Shown one piece after another: positions 7,450 through 13,841 of a DNA stretch of 21,883 nucleotides (the stretch's first letter is position 1; the number at the start of each line of letters is the position of its first letter). Position numbers and translations under genes: made by a program. Origin of the DNA: HXMU1420-2 sp040830545 (GTDB lineage: Bacteria > Pseudomonadota > Alphaproteobacteria > Rhodobacterales > Rhodobacteraceae); the NCBI GenBank assembly GCA_040830545.1, contig JBFOMB010000157.1:1-21883 (forward strand). Reading direction: 5' to 3'. A model generated the notes under the pieces. That model was not told the origin of the DNA, ran no database searches, and saw only the letters and a list, made by a program, of their open reading frames with translations.

Positions 7450-8085
7450 TCAGGCCCGGTCCGCCGGTGATCCCGGCATCAGATCGTAAGGGGCCTTCCA
7501 GCCCGGCTGCTCGCTGAGGCGCGTCAGCCAGGCGTCGATATTGGGCCAATCGGCCCGGTCGAACCCATAGGGTTCGGGGTAGTAGAGGTAACCGCAGCAG
7601 GAGATGTCCGCATTGGTCACACCGTCGCCGACGATCCAGTCGCGGCCGTCCAGATGGGCGTTCAGCACCTCGTAAGCGCCTTTCAGGCGGCCCTGATTGA
7701 AGGCGATGACATCCGCTGGTCGCTTGTCGGCAGGCAGGAAGTTCATCAGAAACCGGGTCAGACCGGCCATCGAGCTGAGCTTGTGATTGTCCCACAACAC
7801 CCAGCGCAGCACGTCATATTTCTCGACGTCTGAGCCGCCAAACTTGCCGGTTTTGTCTGTGATGTATTGCTGGATCGCGCCCGACTGCGTGACCGAGGTG
7901 TCACCGTCAACCAACACCGGGGCCTCGCCCATTTCGTTGACGTTGGCGCGGTATTCCGGCGTGCGGGTCTCGCCCCCGAAAAAGTCGACCTTCACCGGCT
8001 CCCACTCAACGCCGCTCAGTTGCAGTGCCAAAGCAGCCTTGTAGGAATTGCCGCTTTCACCAAAGCAATACAGTTTCATCGTCAT
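7450..8085 (-). CDS. Glutathione S-transferase family protein
   Basis: The 211-residue product has the two-domain GST layout. Residues 3-80 form a thioredoxin-like fold opening KLYCFGESGNSYKAALAL, with Ser11/Ser14 near the usual glutathione-activating position, cis-Pro56 in GEAPVLVDG and the SGAIQQYI block (68-75) that binds the gamma-glutamyl group. The helical C-terminal domain includes DGRDWIVGDGVTNADI, the N-capping Asp motif of GSTs. It should be cytoplasmic and conjugate or reduce electrophiles with glutathione; the substrate is unknown. It sits between the 70-residue protein gene and the thiolase in the same direction, but a 173-base gap full of inverted repeats separates it from the upstream gene. 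It may be read from its own promoter. The start could also be the ATG two codons in (8079). Confidence 0.88.
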   Translation of the reverse strand: MTMKLYCFGESGNSYKAALALQLSGVEWEPVKVDFFGGETRTPEYRANVNEMGEAPVLVDGDTSVTQSGAIQQYITDKTGKFGGSDVEKYDVLRWVLWDNHKLSSMAGLTRFLMNFLPADKRPADVIAFNQGRLKGAYEVLNAHLDGRDWIVGDGVTNADISCCGYLYYPEPYGFDRADWPNIDAWLTRLSEQPGWKAPYDLMPGSPADRA

Positions 8086-8125
8086 GTCTTAGGCCCCTCC
8101 CAAGGCGTATTTTGAGATGTTGGCG

Positions 8126-8146
8126 GTGGGGGTTTCACACCCCCAC
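8126..8146. repeat. Short GC-rich perfect inverted repeat
   Basis: GTGGGGGT (8126-8133) and ACCCCCAC (8139-8146) are exact reverse complements around a 5-base loop, upstream of the GST gene start. A further ACCCCC copy follows directly. It makes a strong hairpin on either strand but has no T-run. It lies next to the larger composite repeat at 8156-8222. Confidence 0.5.
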
Positions 8147-8155
8147 ACCCCCGTG

Positions 8156-8222
8156 GAGTACTTGACCCAAGAAGAAGCAGAAAAGTAACCCGCCCTTGCG
8201 CTTCTTCTTGGTGAAAATACTC
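8156..8222. repeat. Two inverted copies of a dispersed 23-nt repeat forming a long hairpin
   Basis: Copy A (8156-8178, plus) and copy B (8200-8222, minus) are variants of one sequence: GAGTA, a variable TT-rich centre, then CCAAGAAGAAGC. Facing each other they pair over a perfect 12-bp inner stem (8167-8178 with 8200-8211), a 3x3 internal loop, and an 8-bp outer stem with one G-U pair; the loop is 21 nt. A third copy lies at 18738-18760. The pair sits between the 70-residue protein gene and the GST gene, both minus strand. It could attenuate or end the upstream transcript, stabilise an mRNA end, or be a mobile intergenic repeat of REP/BIME style. Confidence 0.75.
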
Positions 8223-8258
8223 AAATCCTCGGCACTGGTCTGCGGTAACATTGGCAGA

Positions 8259-8471
8259 TCAGCGCTTGCGATCCTCCAACTCCGAATTGAACAGGCGCAG
8301 CCTGTGCGTCAGGTTTTCGGTATCCGTCACACTGTCGAAATTCTCGAACAGGAAAGACAGCGCCTCACCTTCGTCCAACCCGGCCTCCGTCGCGAACCGC
8401 TTCAGGCGTCGATAGCCATCTTCGGTCATAGCGATGGGCAGGCGGCGGGTCAGTCGAAAGCGTTTTGGCAT
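8259..8471 (-). CDS. Small conserved-looking 70-residue protein, possibly ribbon-helix-helix
   Basis: The ATG at 8471 has a good ribosome-binding site (GGAGAG) and lies 29 bases after the acyl-CoA dehydrogenase stop, in the same direction. That supports a real gene in that operon. The 70 residues start with a basic strand (PKRFRLTRRLPIAMT), followed by a helix (EDGYRRLKRFATEAGL), a turn, a second helix (EGEALSFLFENFDSV), then a charged C-terminal helix ending in EDRKR. A short basic strand before two helices resembles ribbon-helix-helix DNA-binding or antitoxin-like proteins, but I cannot confirm the fold. No toxin gene lies next to it. A repressor or accessory role for the dehydrogenase operon is possible. 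Other readings: a small protein binding the enzyme, or an unrelated gene. Confidence 0.7.
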   Translation of the reverse strand: MPKRFRLTRRLPIAMTEDGYRRLKRFATEAGLDEGEALSFLFENFDSVTDTENLTHRLRLFNSELEDRKR

Positions 8472-8500
8472 CTGTCTCTCCGTTAGGTTCGCCCCGTCCT

Positions 8501-10282
8501 TTAGAAGTTCGTAGCGTCCAGCGCCATCACCGGATCAGCCCCGGTTTCGATCCGCTTCAGGTGCAGCGATGTCATCGGCAGTTGCCGCGCCATGTAGTAG
8601 CGCCCGGTATGCAGCTTCGTTTCATAAAACGCCACGTCCGAGGTGCCGCCGTCCAGCGCAGCCTTTGCCGCCAGCGCCATGCGCGCCCACATGTAACCGA
8701 GGCAGACATGGCCGAACATGTGCATGAAGTCATTGGACCCGGCCAGCGCGTTGTTCGGGTTTTTCATGCCGTTTTGCATGAAGTACATGCCCGCAGCCTG
8801 TAAATCCTTGGATGCGGCTTTCAGCGGCGTCAGGAAATCGCGGTCAATGGAGTCGTCCTTGCCGCTGTTTTCCTTGATGAAACCACGCATGAGTTCAAAG
8901 AACGCCATGACATGTTTGCCACCGTCCTGCGCCAGCTTGCGACCCACCAGGTCCAACGCCTGCACACCGTTGGCGCCTTCGTAGATCATGGCGATCCGGG
9001 CATCGCGGGTGAACTGGGACATGCCCCATTCTTCGATATAGCCGTGGCCGCCATAAACCTGTTGTGCTTTCACGGTCATGTCGTAGCCGACATCGGTCAG
9101 GAATCCCTTGATGACAGGGGTCAGCAGCGACACAAGGCCATCGGCATCCTTGTCGCTGGAGCGATGCGCCTCGTCGATCATGGTCGCGCCCCACAGAATG
9201 AACGCACGCGCGCCTTCGGCGAAGCTTTTCTGTTCCATCAGAGAGCGGCGGATGTCCGGGTGCACGATCAGCGGATCGGCGGGGCCATCGGGGTTCTTCA
9301 CCCCGGTTACGTCACGGCCCTGCAAGCGGTCCTTGGCGTACTCCAGTGCGTTTTGGTAGGCGACCTCGGCCTGTGCGAGGCCCTGCATGCCAACGCCCAG
9401 TCGGGCCTCGTTCATCATCGTGAACATGGCACGCATGCCTTTGTGCTCTTCCCCCAGCAGGTAGCCGGTGGCCCCGTCATAGTTCATCACACAGGTCGAG
9501 TTGCCGTGGATGCCCATTTTCTCTTCGATTTTGCCGCAGGCTACGCCGTTACGCGCACCCAGCGACCCATCTTCGTTCACCATGAATTTCGGCACGATGA
9601 ACAGGGACACGCCCTTGATCCCCTCGGGGCCGCCAACGATCTTCGCTAGCACGAGGTGGATGATGTTGTCCGACATGTCGTGTTCGCCGGCAGAGATGAA
9701 GATTTTCTGCCCGGTGATCTTGTAGCTGCCATCAGCTTGCGGTTCTGCCTTGGTCCGCATCAGGCCCAGGTCGGTGCCGCAATGGGGCTCGGTCAGGTTC
9801 ATGGTGCCGGTCCACGTGCAGGCGACCATGTTGGGCAGATAGGTATCCTTCTGTTCGTCCGACCCATGGGCCAGAATGGCCGAGGCCGCGCCGTGGGTCA
9901 GACCCTGGTACATGGTGAACGCCTGGTTCGCGGCCGAAAACATCTCGCCCACGGCGGTGCCCATGACATAAGGCATGTTCTGGCCGCCGTATTGTTCCGG
10001 CATGTCCAGCCCGGTCCAGCCGCCTTCTTTCATCTGCTCGAACGCGTCCTTGAACCCGGTGGGGGTATAGACCACTCCGTTTTCGAACCGGCAGCCTTCG
10101 CTGTCGCCAACTGCATTCAGCGGTGCCAGCACTTCGGAGCTGATCTTGCCCGCTTCTTCCAGCACCGCGCCGGTGAAATCCGGTTCCAGCTCGTCATAGC
10201 CGGGTGTGGCGCTGTCGGTCACGTTCAGCACGTCGTGCAGCAGGAACTGCAGGTCCTTTGTCGGGGCGGTATAGCTCGGCAT
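8501..10282 (-). CDS. Long acyl-CoA dehydrogenase with C-terminal extension (DmdC/FadE-like)
   Basis: At 593 residues this belongs to the long acyl-CoA dehydrogenase group with an extra C-terminal helical domain, which includes DmdC, the 3-methylmercaptopropionyl-CoA dehydrogenase of DMSP demethylation in Roseobacters. Visible are the N-terminal alpha domain (1-150), the flavin/substrate beta domain with TWTGTMNLTEPHCGTDLG and GQKIFISAGEHD, the C-terminal alpha domain with VYGGHGYIEEWGMSQFTRDARI, and the catalytic base Glu435 in MIYEGANGVQALD. The extension covers about residues 450-593. It oxidises an acyl-CoA to the 2-enoyl-CoA, passing electrons through FAD to electron-transfer flavoprotein. 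Neighbouring hydratase, dehydrogenase and thiolase genes fit ordinary beta-oxidation, so a straight or branched-chain acyl-CoA is as likely as a sulfur compound. It lies 42 bases after the proximal MerR gene and upstream of the 70-residue protein, probably one operon. Confidence 0.93.
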   Translation of the reverse strand: MPSYTAPTKDLQFLLHDVLNVTDSATPGYDELEPDFTGAVLEEAGKISSEVLAPLNAVGDSEGCRFENGVVYTPTGFKDAFEQMKEGGWTGLDMPEQYGGQNMPYVMGTAVGEMFSAANQAFTMYQGLTHGAASAILAHGSDEQKDTYLPNMVACTWTGTMNLTEPHCGTDLGLMRTKAEPQADGSYKITGQKIFISAGEHDMSDNIIHLVLAKIVGGPEGIKGVSLFIVPKFMVNEDGSLGARNGVACGKIEEKMGIHGNSTCVMNYDGATGYLLGEEHKGMRAMFTMMNEARLGVGMQGLAQAEVAYQNALEYAKDRLQGRDVTGVKNPDGPADPLIVHPDIRRSLMEQKSFAEGARAFILWGATMIDEAHRSSDKDADGLVSLLTPVIKGFLTDVGYDMTVKAQQVYGGHGYIEEWGMSQFTRDARIAMIYEGANGVQALDLVGRKLAQDGGKHVMAFFELMRGFIKENSGKDDSIDRDFLTPLKAASKDLQAAGMYFMQNGMKNPNNALAGSNDFMHMFGHVCLGYMWARMALAAKAALDGGTSDVAFYETKLHTGRYYMARQLPMTSLHLKRIETGADPVMALDATNF

Positions 10283-10324
10283 CGGGTCTCTCCGGTTGGC
10301 TCTGATGTCGGGTGTTGCGGCGGC

Positions 10325-10726
10325 TTACTCAGCCGCCTTGGCGTTTGGGTTCAGCGAGGTGATGATCTTTTCACCCCATTTCAGCTGTTCCTTGAGGTCG
10401 TCGATGGCCTCGGTCAGCTCGTCGCGGCGGCGTTCCATGTCGTCCAGCCGTTCCTGAGCGATCTCGTAGGTACGCACCAGCTGTGTGTGCTGTTGGTCAC
10501 CAATGTGGTACAGGTCCAGCAACTGCCGGATTTCTTCCAGCGAGAATCCAAAGCGCTTGCCGCGCAGGATCAGCTTCAGCCGGGCACGGTCACGCTTGGT
10601 AAACAGGCGTTTTTGGCCGTCGCGGATCGGGAACAGCAGTTCCTTGGCTTCGTAAAATCGCAGGGTGCGCGGCGTGACATCATAAGCGTCACACATTGCG
10701 CGAATGGTCATCAGGTCTTCGCTCAT
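10325..10726 (-). CDS. MerR-family regulator, proximal copy
   Basis: The likely start is the ATG at 10726 (ATGGAGCAAAGACA upstream gives GGAG at 8 nt), for 133 residues; the frame is open 18 codons further. Residues 6-75 form the MerR winged helix-turn-helix: the YDVTPRTLRFYE recognition helix region (15-26), wing LFTKRDRARLKLI (41-53) and FGFSLEEIRQLLDLY (59-73). Residues about 78-120 are a charged heptad-rich helix, the dimer coiled coil. There is no Cys-rich metal loop after it, so a metal sensor is unlikely; the only Cys is residue 12. The architecture resembles LiuR-type MerR regulators of acyl-CoA and branched-chain amino acid catabolism. It directly precedes the acyl-CoA dehydrogenase gene and probably regulates that operon and itself. 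It shares 41 of 73 N-terminal residues, ungapped, with the MerR protein at 10992-11360. Confidence 0.9.
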   Translation of the reverse strand: MSEDLMTIRAMCDAYDVTPRTLRFYEAKELLFPIRDGQKRLFTKRDRARLKLILRGKRFGFSLEEIRQLLDLYHIGDQQHTQLVRTYEIAQERLDDMERRRDELTEAIDDLKEQLKWGEKIITSLNPNAKAAE

Positions 10727-10847
10727 TGTCTTTGCTCCATCGAACTGGGCGGGGTTCCGTGTCCGGCGCATAAGGTTCACCGGTTCCGTTGGCCCGCAAC
10801 GTAACGGTCAGCAAGTGAGGTCTTCGGAAATCGTTTACAACAGGTGC

Positions 10848-10893
10848 TTGACGTTTACGTAACTTGGACGCTGCGTCACAAATCAAAGTGACG
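10848..10893. promoter_or_regulatory. Candidate MerR operator region upstream of the proximal MerR gene
   Basis: The gap 10727-10991 is the longest in the window. It holds TTGACGTTTACGTAAC (10848-10863), two ACGT cores separated by two bases. Next comes GACGC-T-GCGTC (10867-10877), then CGTCAC (10874-10879) paired with GTGACG (10888-10893). Single GTAAAC-type half-sites recur at 10831-10837 and 10906-10912. LiuR-type MerR regulators are reported to bind doubled ACGT palindromes, so this is a plausible site for one or both MerR proteins. I see no convincing -35/-10 pair; a minus-strand TTGATT (10886-10881) precedes a 19-base spacer and a poor -10. Candidate only. Confidence 0.45.
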
Positions 10894-10991
10894 TAGCTTC
10901 CTTGAACGTAAACAACGGAAAAACCATTGCGAGGGGGGTATCGGGCAAACCTACAGTGCTGAGTGGCAGCGGCAGAAAACCGCCGGAGAGA

Positions 10992-11360
10992 TCAGTTCAG
11001 CTCGGCGGCGCTTTGCTCGCGGAGCGATTTCAGCTCGTCCATCGCTTCGGTGATCTGGTCGCGTTGATTGGACAGTTCTGTCAACTGTCGGTCGGCCATT
11101 TCAACGAAGGTTTGCAACTGTGCCTTGTTGCCTTCGTCTTCGTAGATCAGCAGCCACTGCCGGATCTCCTCCAGCTGAAACCCGAATTTCCGACCGCGCA
11201 GAATCAGTTTCATCCGGGCACGTTCCCGGGGGCCGTAGAAGCGCGATCGGCCTTCGCGGTCCGGCTGCAGCAGTTCGATATACTCATAGTACCGGAGCGT
11301 CCGAGGCGTCACCTCGAACTCTGCACACATCTCTTTGAATGAAATGCGGTCATCGACCAT
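10992..11360 (-). CDS. MerR-family regulator, distal copy
   Basis: The ATG at 11360 has a strong AGGAGG nine bases upstream, giving 122 residues; in-frame sequence before it is not coding-like. The fold is the same as its neighbour's: recognition region FEVTPRTLRYYE (15-26), wing FYGPRERARMKLI (41-53), FGFQLEEIRQWLLIY (59-73), then a coiled-coil helix to the C-terminus (EMADRQLTELSNQRDQITEAMDELKSL). It has one Cys (residue 12, the same place as in the paralogue) and no metal-binding loop. Its stop is 265 bases from the proximal MerR start, enough for a separate promoter. It is divergent from the thioesterase genes at 11480, so it may control those, the fad genes, or both. Effector unknown; acyl-CoA sensing is inferred from context. 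Confidence 0.9.
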   Translation of the reverse strand: MVDDRISFKEMCAEFEVTPRTLRYYEYIELLQPDREGRSRFYGPRERARMKLILRGRKFGFQLEEIRQWLLIYEDEGNKAQLQTFVEMADRQLTELSNQRDQITEAMDELKSLREQSAAELN

Positions 11361-11395
11361 AGCGCGGCACCTCCTGCCAAAAAGGTTATTGGCTC

Positions 11396-11426
11396 GCGCA
11401 ACGGAGCGCAACCGGTGCACTTGCGC
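11396..11426. promoter_or_regulatory. GCGCAA half-site cluster in a divergent promoter region
   Basis: The 119 bases between the distal MerR gene (minus) and the thioesterase gene (plus) contain GCGCAA at 11396-11401 and 11406-11411, ten bases apart, and the inverted TTGCGC at 11421-11426. The last two form a 6-bp inverted repeat with a 9-base centre. One helical turn between repeats suits a regulator site. No clear promoter hexamers are visible. Confidence 0.3.
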
Positions 11427-11479
11427 CCGTCGGTCGCAGCACCCCATAAAGGCGTAATTCGTAATCGCAGGAGGCCTCT

Positions 11480-11896
11480 ATGGTCGACAAAACAGCCGTC
11501 GCGCGGTCCTTTATCGAGGCCATTCCATATGCACATGCATTGGGTTTGGAGGTGGACCATATCGGCGAAGGAGAGGCCGTCATGTCGCTGCCATGGTCCG
11601 CAGACATTGTGGGCGATCCTGAACGTGGGGTGGTGCATGGCGGGGCTGTTTCGGCCGCGATGGATACCTGTTGCGGGGCGGCTGTGATGAGCCATCCATC
11701 GTTACCTTCGACGACTGCGACGATTGATTTGCGAATCGATTACATGCGCGCGGCCACCAAGGGGCAGACCATCGTGACCACCGCGACGTGCTATCATGTG
11801 GGTCGTAACGTGGCGTTTGTACGGGCGGTGGCCACGGATAATGACACGGACAAACCGGTCGCTTTGGCCACCGGATCCTTTACGGTGGAGCGATAG
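11480..11896 (+). CDS. PaaI-like hotdog-fold thioesterase (first of two)
   Basis: The 138-residue product is a single hotdog domain of the PaaI/YbgC-type group. The signature GVVHGGAVSAAMDTCCG holds the His-Gly-Gly turn (53-55) and the probable catalytic Asp62; STTATIDLRIDYMRAA is the conserved beta strand region that follows, and the C-terminus AVATGSFTVE closes the sheet. Such enzymes hydrolyse acyl-CoA or aryl-CoA thioesters in the cytoplasm and often relieve trapped CoA intermediates. The ATG follows an AGGAGG eight bases upstream. The next gene starts one base after the stop and encodes a second hotdog protein, so they form an operon and could make a hetero-oligomer. Proximity to the fad cluster on the other strand suggests acyl-CoA substrates, which is inference. 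Confidence 0.9.
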   Translation: MVDKTAVARSFIEAIPYAHALGLEVDHIGEGEAVMSLPWSADIVGDPERGVVHGGAVSAAMDTCCGAAVMSHPSLPSTTATIDLRIDYMRAATKGQTIVTTATCYHVGRNVAFVRAVATDNDTDKPVALATGSFTVER

Positions 11897-11897
11897 C

Positions 11898-12419
11898 ATG
11901 GCGCGCAAACGTCCCGAACCTGTCCAGGTCATCAAGGAACGCCGCGACGGCGCGTTGGGCGCGCTGACTGGCGGCATTCCGTATGTCCGGTTTCTGGGGG
12001 TGCAGTTCGACCGGCGTGGGGATGAACTGACTGCGGTTCTGCCTTTCGACGAGAAGCTGATCGGCAACCCGATGCTACCCGCGATCCACGGAGGAGTGAC
12101 CGCGTCGTTTTTGGAGATCACTGCAATCGTGACACTCAGCTGGGTGTCGATGTGGGAGGATCTGGAAAGCGGCGCAATTGATCCGCAAAGGCTGGCCGAA
12201 GGGGCAATGCCACGCCTGCCCAAAACCATTGATTTCACGGTCGACTATCTGCGGTCGGGCCTGCCGCGTGACGCCTATGCCCGTGCGCGGGTCAGCCGGG
12301 CAGGTCGGCGCTATGCCTCGGTCCATGTGGAGGGGTGGCAGGACAATCGTGACCGGCTTTACGCCTCTGCCACCGGGCACTTCCTGATGCCGCGCAAGGA
12401 TGTGCCAGACGGTGAGTAG
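11898..12419 (+). CDS. PaaI-like hotdog-fold thioesterase (second of two)
   Basis: The start is taken as the ATG at 11898, one base after the preceding stop, giving 173 residues; the open frame upstream only overlaps the previous gene. The hotdog signature is PMLPAIHGGVTASFLEITAI with His64-Gly-Gly and Glu73 in the place where its neighbour has Asp. PKTIDFTVDYLRSGLPRDAYARARVSRAGRR is the following strand pair (about 130-155). A longer basic N-terminal arm (ARKRPEPVQVIKERR) and an insert around residues 82-105 distinguish it from the first copy, so this is an old duplication or independent recruitment rather than a recent repeat. Predicted acyl-CoA thioesterase; substrate unknown. Its 3' end overlaps the MATE gene by up to 20 nt. 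Confidence 0.88.
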   Translation: MARKRPEPVQVIKERRDGALGALTGGIPYVRFLGVQFDRRGDELTAVLPFDEKLIGNPMLPAIHGGVTASFLEITAIVTLSWVSMWEDLESGAIDPQRLAEGAMPRLPKTIDFTVDYLRSGLPRDAYARARVSRAGRRYASVHVEGWQDNRDRLYASATGHFLMPRKDVPDGE

Positions 12420-13761
12420 TGCGTCTGCGGAAACCGGAATCACCCACCGCCGGGTTCTGAACATCGCCATCCCGATTGTGCTGGCCAATGTGACGGTGCC
12501 TTTGCTGGGCATCGTCGATACCGGTGTGGTCGGGCAGATGGGCGACGCGGCCCCGATTGGTGCCGTCGGGATCGGGGCCACGATTGTCGGCCTGTTTTAC
12601 TGGATGTTCGGTTTCCTGCGTATGGGCACGGTTGGCCTGACCGGACAGGCACGTGGGGCCGGGGACACGCCCGAGGTCGCCGCGCTGCTGACACGCGCCT
12701 TGCTGGTTGGGGTCATTGGTGGTGTGGCACTGATCCTGTTGCAGGTTCCGCTATTTGCCTTCGCCTTCTTTCTGTCGCCCGCCTCGGCAGAGGTCGAGTC
12801 CCTGGCGACCGGCTACATGGCCGTCCGCATTTGGTCCGCACCTGCAGCCGTGGCGTTGTTTGGGATCACCGGTTGGCTCATCGCGCAGGAGCGCACGCGC
12901 GGGGTGTTGCTGTTGCAGCTTTGGATGAACGGGCTGAACATCCTGTTGGATGTCTGGTTTGTACTCGGGTTGGGCTGGGGTGTGTCCGGCGTGGCCTTTG
13001 CCACGTTTCTGGCCGAATGGAGCGGGCTGGCGCTGGGTCTTTTCCTGTGCCGGGGTGTGTTCAAGGGCAGCGATTGGCGGGACCGGGCGCGAGTGTTTGA
13101 CCGGGCACGTTGGCAGCATATGGCGAGCCTCAACTCCGACATCCTGGCGCGGTCGTTGCTGCTGGAAGCGATCTTTGTGTCTTTCCTGTTTCTGGGCGCA
13201 CGGTTCGGGGACGTAACGCTGGCGGCTAACCAGGTGTTGAAGCAGTTTGTGCTGGTGACGGCCTACGGGCTCGACGGATTTGCCTTCGCGGCAGAGGCGC
13301 TGGTGGGGCAGGCGTTGGGTGCGCGCAACCGGGCGGCGCTACGGCGGTCATCTGTGCTCAGCAGCGCTTGGGCGATGGGTGTCTCAGTTGCAATGGGGCT
13401 GTCTATCGCGCTTTTTGGTGTGGAACTGATTGAAATCATGGCGAAATCGACGGAGGTGCAGGAAACCGCCCGAATTTACCTGATTTACCTCGTTTTCGTA
13501 CCCATTCTGAGCTGTGCGGCATTCATGCTCGACGGTATCTTTGTCGGGGCTACTCGGTCGCGCGACATGCGCAATATGATGTTTGTGAGCTTCGTGGTCT
13601 ATCTGCTTGCACTTGCAGCACTATTGCCGCTGTTTGGGAACCACGGCCTGTGGATGGCCCTGTTGATATCTTTCATCGCGCGGGGCGTGACGCTGGGGCT
13701 CAAGTACCCGGCACTGGAGCGGCTGGCAGAGAGATCGGTAGAAACTTCATCCTCCAAATGA
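12400..13761 (+). CDS. MATE-family efflux transporter (DinF-like)
   Basis: The 453-residue protein has twelve predicted membrane segments in two six-helix halves, as in MATE exporters. The N-terminal half begins HRRVLNIAIPIVLANVTVPLLGIVDTGVVGQMG, the classical first-helix pattern; the equivalent in the second half includes LDGFAFAAEALVGQALGARN. It resembles the DinF subgroup more than NorM. These proteins export cationic or amphipathic compounds with a proton or sodium gradient in the inner membrane. The start may be the ATG at 12400 or GTG at 12412, which lies 11 bases after AAGGA; both are inside the thioesterase 3' end, so translation is coupled. Co-transcription with two thioesterases suggests export of an acid or detoxified product, but no substrate can be read. 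An AT-rich 80-base gap follows before the convergent arsC. Confidence 0.92.
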   Translation: MCQTVSSASAETGITHRRVLNIAIPIVLANVTVPLLGIVDTGVVGQMGDAAPIGAVGIGATIVGLFYWMFGFLRMGTVGLTGQARGAGDTPEVAALLTRALLVGVIGGVALILLQVPLFAFAFFLSPASAEVESLATGYMAVRIWSAPAAVALFGITGWLIAQERTRGVLLLQLWMNGLNILLDVWFVLGLGWGVSGVAFATFLAEWSGLALGLFLCRGVFKGSDWRDRARVFDRARWQHMASLNSDILARSLLLEAIFVSFLFLGARFGDVTLAANQVLKQFVLVTAYGLDGFAFAAEALVGQALGARNRAALRRSSVLSSAWAMGVSVAMGLSIALFGVELIEIMAKSTEVQETARIYLIYLVFVPILSCAAFMLDGIFVGATRSRDMRNMMFVSFVVYLLALAALLPLFGNHGLWMALLISFIARGVTLGLKYPALERLAERSVETSSSK

Positions 13762-13841
13762 ACTAGATTAGAGTTTGGACGATATTCCTTCTACCAGTTC
13801 TAAAACAAAGACTTACCCTGTGGAGATCATGTGAATAAGTC

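Noticed and set aside
9656..10804. 382-codon open frame on the plus strand, antisense to the acyl-CoA dehydrogenase and MerR genes
   Set aside because: It runs across two well-supported minus-strand genes and the gap between them, with no family resemblance.
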